Shown here piece by piece: positions 58,431 through 64,000 of a stretch of DNA of 64,000 nucleotides. The stretch is from Cylicocyclus nassatus. Taxonomy: Eukaryota > Nematoda > Chromadorea > Rhabditida > Strongylidae. The stretch is taken from contig CATQJL010000316.1 in the NCBI GenBank assembly GCA_958299035.1, forward strand, positions 47,985,585-48,049,584, written 5' to 3'. The translations under genes and the position numbers were made by a program. How positions within the stretch are numbered: position 1 is the first letter of the stretch; each line of letters opens with the position of its first letter. The notes beneath the pieces are model-generated. The model was not told where the DNA came from. It worked only from the letters and a program-made list of their open reading frames with translations, and made no database searches.

Positions 58431-58761
58431 GGTCTCTTAGGGCGAGTTTGGACGGAATCCGGCGCGGTCTGAAAGATCCCTTAAGTATGGGGGCACCAGA
58501 TATAAGATTTCCTCGTTTGAATGATTCTGCCAAAGTGATTGCAGCCGCTAATTTCGATGTGTACGTAACCGCACGGCGTCTCTTGCACATGACGTCTCTT
58601 TCGCAAACATCGTTTCGGAATTCGCGCTTTGAAGCGAAGTTCCAACATCATTTTCCGATAAGGAATAGCAGCATTTGATAAATCTTGGGTTTTCTTCTTG
58701 TTAATTGTACATATATTGTTGTTTCACTGTTTGTTGAGAACATCGATGGAGTGTTTAGATC

Positions 58762-61700
58762 ATGTCAGAAGAAGAAACTAAGGCGAGTGGAGGACATCGT
58801 AGCTTACGAAGAGGAAGTTTTACGGGACGTCAGAATAAATGTGTGCAGTTTAGAAACGGTGAAGGTGATATTGTTATCTTGAACATTTCAGTTGGTGGGC
58901 GACGACGTTTTGGGCATGAATTCGTCTACCCAACTGGCGGCTCGAAAGAGGATCCTTTGAATCTCAATGCCGTAATATCCGGTAGCGAGACAAAATCTGC
59001 AGAACTTGAGAAGGATGGTTCTAGATTACTGGAGGTAGTATTTTCGTCAGTGTAAAACGTGTTTTTTTATCGGCATTTTGAAGAGTCGCTACTTAGTCGC
59101 CATTTCCAGGTTCCCGTGCCAAAAAATCTGAAAGACCCGCTCAATTTAAATAGCGTAGAAAAGCAGAGACGAAAGTAAGCTCTCTTTTTGCTAAAGGTTT
59201 GAACTAATTGTGCATTTTAGGAGAAAACAAGCCGAGGACGTGGCTGTCGCGGAAGATGAAATTGTTTCTCCTGTCACTCGTAAGCAGGTAAACAGTTTTC
59301 ATGCGGATGTTTCAACCTCTGATTCAACTGGATTGGCGAGTGAAAGGCGGGGCTTTGTGACCTAATTAAGGGCTGCGCCCGCGACGCAGTCTGCTCTCTC
59401 TCACGCGTGTGCTCTCCGATCATTATCTAGCCTTAATTAGTTCACGAAGCCCCGCTTTATATTTTTTGGCATAGCCCTAATTTGTACGAGTGCAAGACGC
59501 ACCTTTTTCATTTTTTCGAACAAGCAGCTCGGCCACACCACTGAGCCTGCCGATATATGCTCTTCCACGCAATGCTTTCAAGTGAGGAGCAGCACGGTGA
59601 TGAGTCTTACGGCTGTGAAATTTTTTGTAGTGTTCAGGCTGGCCAAGTTCTAAAAAATCGGGTGCGTCTTGTACTCGTGAAATTAGGGAATCGATTTCAC
59701 ATCTTGGCAGATTTTACGCTTGTTCAGAGTGAAAGATAGATGAATTCTCCGCTTCCAGTCATTGTTACTCCATGACTAATGCGCTGTCTTTAAGCATTTG
59801 AAGAATTTTAGAAAAAGCGACATCATGGCAGTCCAAAGAGGGATCCTAAAGGAACACTAGCCAGCGCAAATGATCCCGCAGCGGGTGATGGGACAATAGC
59901 CAGTGGTAGTAAACCTACACCCGCAGAGCTACGGCGAATCCGTCAGGAGCATTTCAACAATAGGTTTGTAGCTGTGATCTTTCTTAGCTTGTCTTCCACA
60001 TTCTTTTTTATTGCCAATATTTAATCAAGATACTGCTATGGAAATTTCGACCGGTATTATGGTACTCGCTTGGAACCTAATCAAAAGGATTCGCGCTTGA
60101 CGGTTTTGAAAAAGGAGTGGTTCGAGAAGAAAAGTATACTGGACATTGGTATGCTATCTTCATTATTATCACTCTTTTCTTCTTAGTTTCTTTTCTCTAA
60201 AGGTTTATCAAGTGAAGGTTTTAAAGGCTCTAAGAGCAGTCTACATTTCTGGCCTAAGCGTTGTGTTCCCTTTCAGACGCTTTTGTGGTGTTGTTAGGTC
60301 ATACCAAGCTCAAATTCTCAATACCCAAGATAGAACTAGGTTATTCCATGTTTTTGCGGATTAAATGGTGTGCTAAGTATATGCGTATAGGCACATCCCC
60401 TTTAAATCTGAATCTATGGCTGTTACATCCACTGTTTTAAATCAATGTAATACTGTGAAGCTGCGAACTCGGAGTTATAGAGCGGTATCAGAGCTGAGTT
60501 GTCCCAGTTTGTTTTCAATAGAAGCTATTTACGTTGACCCAAATTATCATTTGTGAGATTTGAAGCTGTGAATAGCTATGAAAACTTATAGCCTACAAAT
60601 TCTGCACATTTATTGTGTAAAAATTTCGGTGCAAGGTGTTGTTTACAATGTTGCCATTATTACCTTTCTTGACCATACTATGCGCACTGCAAGCTTCATT
60701 GAAACATGGTTAAGGATAGCACGGCTCCACTTTTTTCAGCACTTCACGTTGATTCTAGTTGCTATGCTGATGAGCAGTCGGTGCTATTACCAATTTTTAC
60801 AGGATGCAATGTGGGCTTTCTAACACTCTCGATCGCAAAAGATTTTGGTCCACGTCGTATCCTTGGAATAGACATTGATGAGCACTTGATCGGCGTGGCG
60901 CGTAAGAATATACGCCATTATTGTGATCAGGATATAGAGGTAATCGGCATTACTTAATCTACTTTTTTTTCTACATTCTGTATCTCTTTAATTGTACTTC
61001 AGTTCATTGGAAAGTTTCCTGCATCATTCTGCACCAATTTTGGTCCTATCGCAAACCACAGTCTATCGTTCTCAACGAAATTTCCTGATAATGTGTGGTT
61101 TCGCAAGGAAAACTACGTTCTTGAAAATGACGAGCTGTTAGAGACCGTACGTTGACTTTACGGAACGTACAATGTTTTGGAGATTAATTAGATTGTTTCA
61201 GGTTCAAGAAGAGTTCGATGTTATTCTTGCCCTGAGTATCACAAAATGGATTCATCTTAATTTTGGTGACGATGGTTTACGACGTTTCTTTCGCCGCGCT
61301 TACAACCAGCTTCTTCCAGGAGGAAGATTCATTGTAGAACCCCAGCCATTTGCTAGCTACAGAAAGAGGTCAAAAATGACGGTAAGTTATTGGTAGTTGC
61401 GACTATTCTGTATTGATGCATCGCTCTTCTGTTGATTAGAAGAAGATCTTTGTATGATAACATTTGCAGCCATGAACAAATGTGGCCAGTGATTAAAAAA
61501 TATGTAAAGGTTTTTTTCCATGCAGTTTTCCTTTGGATGATCATATTGAAATTGTAAGGCTGTAAATCAAGCAAAGGCACAGCAGAATAGCACCATGAAT
61601 GACTATGCTCCATCATTTTTAGGAGCGATTGAAAGCTAATTATGCTGCTATCGAATTCAAGCCGGAGGACTTTGAAATGTATTTGATTGAGACCGTCGGT

Positions 61701-61857
61701 TTTGAAAGCGTGGAACATCTTGGTGCTCCTTGTGCAAAAAGCAAAGGCAAGAATTTTTTCCTGTCATTCGCATTCAGTCTGGTGTAAACTCAGGTCTTTA
61801 GGTTTCGAACGTCCAATCGACGTCTACTTGAAGAAGCCTCCGAGATTTCTAGAGTAA
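58762..61857 (+). CDS. mepce: MEPCE/BCDIN3-type RNA 5'-gamma-phosphate methyltransferase, complete
   Basis: MEPCE puts a monomethyl-phosphate cap on 7SK and related small nuclear RNAs, using S-adenosylmethionine in the nucleus. Ten exons (58762-59034, 59110-59174, 59221-59287, 59812-59963, 60030-60148, 60803-60939, 61003-61146, 61202-61381, 61623-61746, 61802-61857) add to 438 residues with all phases agreeing. The first ~200 residues are a basic, disordered region. The catalytic domain opens with [11 protein letters not shown], followed by the SAM motif ILDIGCNVG (split by intron 5), LGIDID, the family signature [16 protein letters not shown], and [12 protein letters not shown]. The C-terminus contains the helix with [13 protein letters not shown]. 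The start lies three bases after gtgtttag, an SL-acceptor-like site. Intron 9 has a GC donor (AAAG/gcaag) and there is no in-frame GT alternative that restores the [12 protein letters not shown] end. Confidence 0.95.
59343..59458. mobile_element. Short MITE in MEPCE intron 3
   Basis: Inverted ends AAAGGCGGGGCTTTGTGACC (59343) and its partner GTTCACGAAGCCCCGCTTT (ending 59458) enclose about 60 bp. It is non-coding and about 55 bases after the exon 3 donor. Confidence 0.6.
59475..59688. mobile_element. Second MITE in MEPCE intron 3
   Basis: Inverted ends CCCTAATTTGTACGAGTGCA and its partner GTACTCGTGAAATTAGGG, each continuing through AGACGCACC/GGTGCGTCT, bound 214 bp. It lies 16 bases after the preceding MITE and is of a different family. 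Confidence 0.6.
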
Positions 61858-63111
61858 ACACACAAGACGGATGTACTAGATCCTGCAATCTTTAATGTAC
61901 CTCATGCTCAGTAATCTCTGCACCAATTTTCTACAGCGCTCGTCATCGATAAGGATGGGTTATTGTCAACAATCTTCAAACCCTATCAGAACATTGATAG
62001 TTTTTTACGATGTTGTGTCCTGCTTTTTTGAATATGGCCGGTGTGAGCTTCACTGGTGATATTGTTGTTGTTTTGTGATTTTTTCTTGAATGTTTACAAC
62101 CTTCCTATATAAATATTATATATAGCAGACTTATAGCCTCATGTAACTGTGTTTTTATCAATGATATATTGAGTGTTTCAACCAGTGACCTTGATGTATA
62201 GGCTGTTTCAATGAAAGTATCACCGCTCACGGGTTCGCCGTCGCGGATTTGCGAACGCGCCTTGCTTACTGCGCCGCGTTCGCAAATCATCTGGGGCACA
62301 TTTCACCTTACTTGTTGCTCGTAGATGGGAAAATGCGCGGAGGTTTGGCCCGGCGCCAGCCTCGAGCATGATGGCAGCGAAACTCCGAGCTACTGGGTTG
62401 TGGAACTCTCATTGATGTGCACAGCTAGCTACCCAGATATTTCTTTTGTAGTGAGAAATGATTTGGATCATTCGCTTAAATCAAATCTGCAAGGCAATTA
62501 TAGTCGTGCTTCAGTGGCCGTATCCTTCAAGTTACTGAGTTCGTTCGTTATACCACTTGTGATGTGGCTTTTTGCGTGTTCCGAAACCCAATTGGGTATC
62601 GTCAAGCTATTGGTTCCACAGTCCACTAGTCCTACACGATGGGTTCGTTGAGGAATACAGCCACTTCCAGAAGCCTGAAGATTTCGTAGTCTCCTTGGAA
62701 AAGTGTGATTTCCTTTTATAAATCCGTTGCTATGTCCCTTTCGCCTTTGGAGCCCAAAAGCTGCACAGGAGTTGATAAAAAGGCCCTGTTATTTTTTATT
62801 CATGATTTCCATTCTCGTTATGGTGGTTTTTTCTCATTTCTATCTCAGAACAGATGACTCAGCCTAGTTTGTGAAATATGTGTGGGTATATTGGTTTGCA
62901 GGGGCAGAGAGCCGCTGGCAGACCATGTTCAGAATGCGATAGCTTTTCATTACCGGAGCTGTTGCCATCATTTTCTATCAATACGAGCAGCACGTACAGG
63001 TCACGACCAAGCAAATGTGGATATAAATGAGGAGGTTTATAAAGGCCATTTGCATTTTCCATGATTTTTCTTTTTTGTATCCATAGTGAAATGAAAACTG
63101 ACTGCAATCCC
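61858..63111. other. No gene supported between MEPCE and the gap
   Basis: This holds the MEPCE 3' UTR, which has no clear AATAAA (a TATAAATATTATATATA stretch lies near 62108). A short GC-rich inverted repeat, TTTGCGAACGCG against CGCGTTCGCAAA, is at 62258-62290. An ORF of 108 codons at 62325 shows no family signature. Confidence 0.45.
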
Positions 63112-63611
63112 NNNNNNNNNNNNNNNNNNNNNNNNNNNNNNNNNNNNNNNNNNNNNNNNNNNNNNNNNNNNNNNNNNNNNNNNNNNNNNNNNNNNNNNNN
63201 NNNNNNNNNNNNNNNNNNNNNNNNNNNNNNNNNNNNNNNNNNNNNNNNNNNNNNNNNNNNNNNNNNNNNNNNNNNNNNNNNNNNNNNNNNNNNNNNNNNN
63301 NNNNNNNNNNNNNNNNNNNNNNNNNNNNNNNNNNNNNNNNNNNNNNNNNNNNNNNNNNNNNNNNNNNNNNNNNNNNNNNNNNNNNNNNNNNNNNNNNNNN
63401 NNNNNNNNNNNNNNNNNNNNNNNNNNNNNNNNNNNNNNNNNNNNNNNNNNNNNNNNNNNNNNNNNNNNNNNNNNNNNNNNNNNNNNNNNNNNNNNNNNNN
63501 NNNNNNNNNNNNNNNNNNNNNNNNNNNNNNNNNNNNNNNNNNNNNNNNNNNNNNNNNNNNNNNNNNNNNNNNNNNNNNNNNNNNNNNNNNNNNNNNNNNN
63601 NNNNNNNNNNN
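63112..63611. other. Assembly gap (500 N)
   Basis: There are exactly 500 undetermined bases, a conventional placeholder length, so the true distance is unknown. Confidence 0.99.
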
Positions 63612-63781
63612 GGAGTGAATATTTTCTGAATCCGAATACAGAATGTCCTTGATATTCCGATTTCAGTATTCTTAAAACTTTCTGCGGACGTGTCTTTGCA
63701 AAGGTGTAAATCAGCGCGTATGCCCCCAGTAGATTCCAGAAAGAATCTTTCGATAGTACTTCTTTTGTAGATTATGGGGCA

Positions 63782-64000
63782 TTAGTTGACTTACCCGACT
63801 CCGCCCGGCCCTGTCATTATTATATTCGTAACCAGCATGCTCGATTACCCCCCTGTACCAACTCCCAGCCCCGTAGCTCAAATTTTGCAAGAAATCGATA
63901 AAATCGATATCGAAAGGTAGCCTATGACACCCGCCGGGGCCCGAAGTGTATCTGCCAAGTTTGGTCCGGATCGGTTCAGAAATGGAATTTTCTATTCGGA
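63782..64000 (-). mobile_element. Helitron-like element, copy 3, cut by window end
   Basis: On the minus strand it ends GGCGGAGTCGGGTAAGTCAACTAA followed by T, a CTRR-type terminus like copies 1 and 2. It carries the same ATCGATAAAATCGATATCG, GACACCCGCCGGGGCCCGAA and AAATGGAATTTTCTATTCGG blocks. The 5' end lies beyond base 64000. Confidence 0.65.

Overview
This is a eukaryotic window, most likely from a clade V (strongylid, hookworm-like) parasitic nematode. The host call rests on many small exons with 45-70 bp introns, TTTCAG acceptors, start codons a few bases after an acceptor-like site (as in SL trans-splicing), and non-coding sequence packed with MITEs, Helitron-like elements and foldbacks. 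The species is inferred. A 500-N assembly gap lies at 63112-63611.

Layout. (1) Positions 1-24091, minus strand: one very large gene for the ribosome-biogenesis scaffold UTP20. Its N-terminal exons lie at 18913-24091 and its middle/C-terminal exons at 1-7717, and the 3' end runs off the left edge. The two blocks join in phase across an 11.2 kb intron. (2) Inside that intron, on the plus strand (12294-18821), sits a chaoptin-like, probably GPI-anchored leucine-rich-repeat (LRR) gene of about 1,200 residues. (3) Positions 24.1-27.2 kb: the divergent region between UTP20 and ehs-1, holding a foldback, a tRNA-derived SINE with perfect target-site duplications and a MITE. (4) Positions 27262-39140, plus strand: a complete 20-exon EPS15/EHS-1 endocytic adaptor whose 5 kb intron 16 holds nested foldback transposons. 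(5) Positions 40653 to about 49.8 kb, minus strand: a CPEB2-4-type translational regulator with two RRMs and a ZZ-type zinc finger, its introns carrying two Helitron-like elements, MITEs and a perfect 36-bp hairpin. (6) Positions 50-58.7 kb: gene-poor and rich in repeats. (7) Positions 58762-61857, plus strand: a complete 10-exon MEPCE/BCDIN3-type 7SK/snRNA 5'-gamma-phosphate methyltransferase with one GC-AG intron. (8) Positions 61.9-64 kb: no supported gene, the gap, and the end of a third Helitron-like copy.

The genes do not form a pathway. They are housekeeping or developmental genes (rRNA processing, endocytosis, mRNA translation control, RNA capping) with one extracellular adhesion-type gene nested in an intron. 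No operon is evident. The most notable structural result is the nested, antisense LRR gene. The mobile-element record is also rich: a SINE with 12-bp duplications, Helitron-like copies with intact termini, a MITE inserted in a MITE, and foldback elements built from G-rich or 9-bp-repeat arms.
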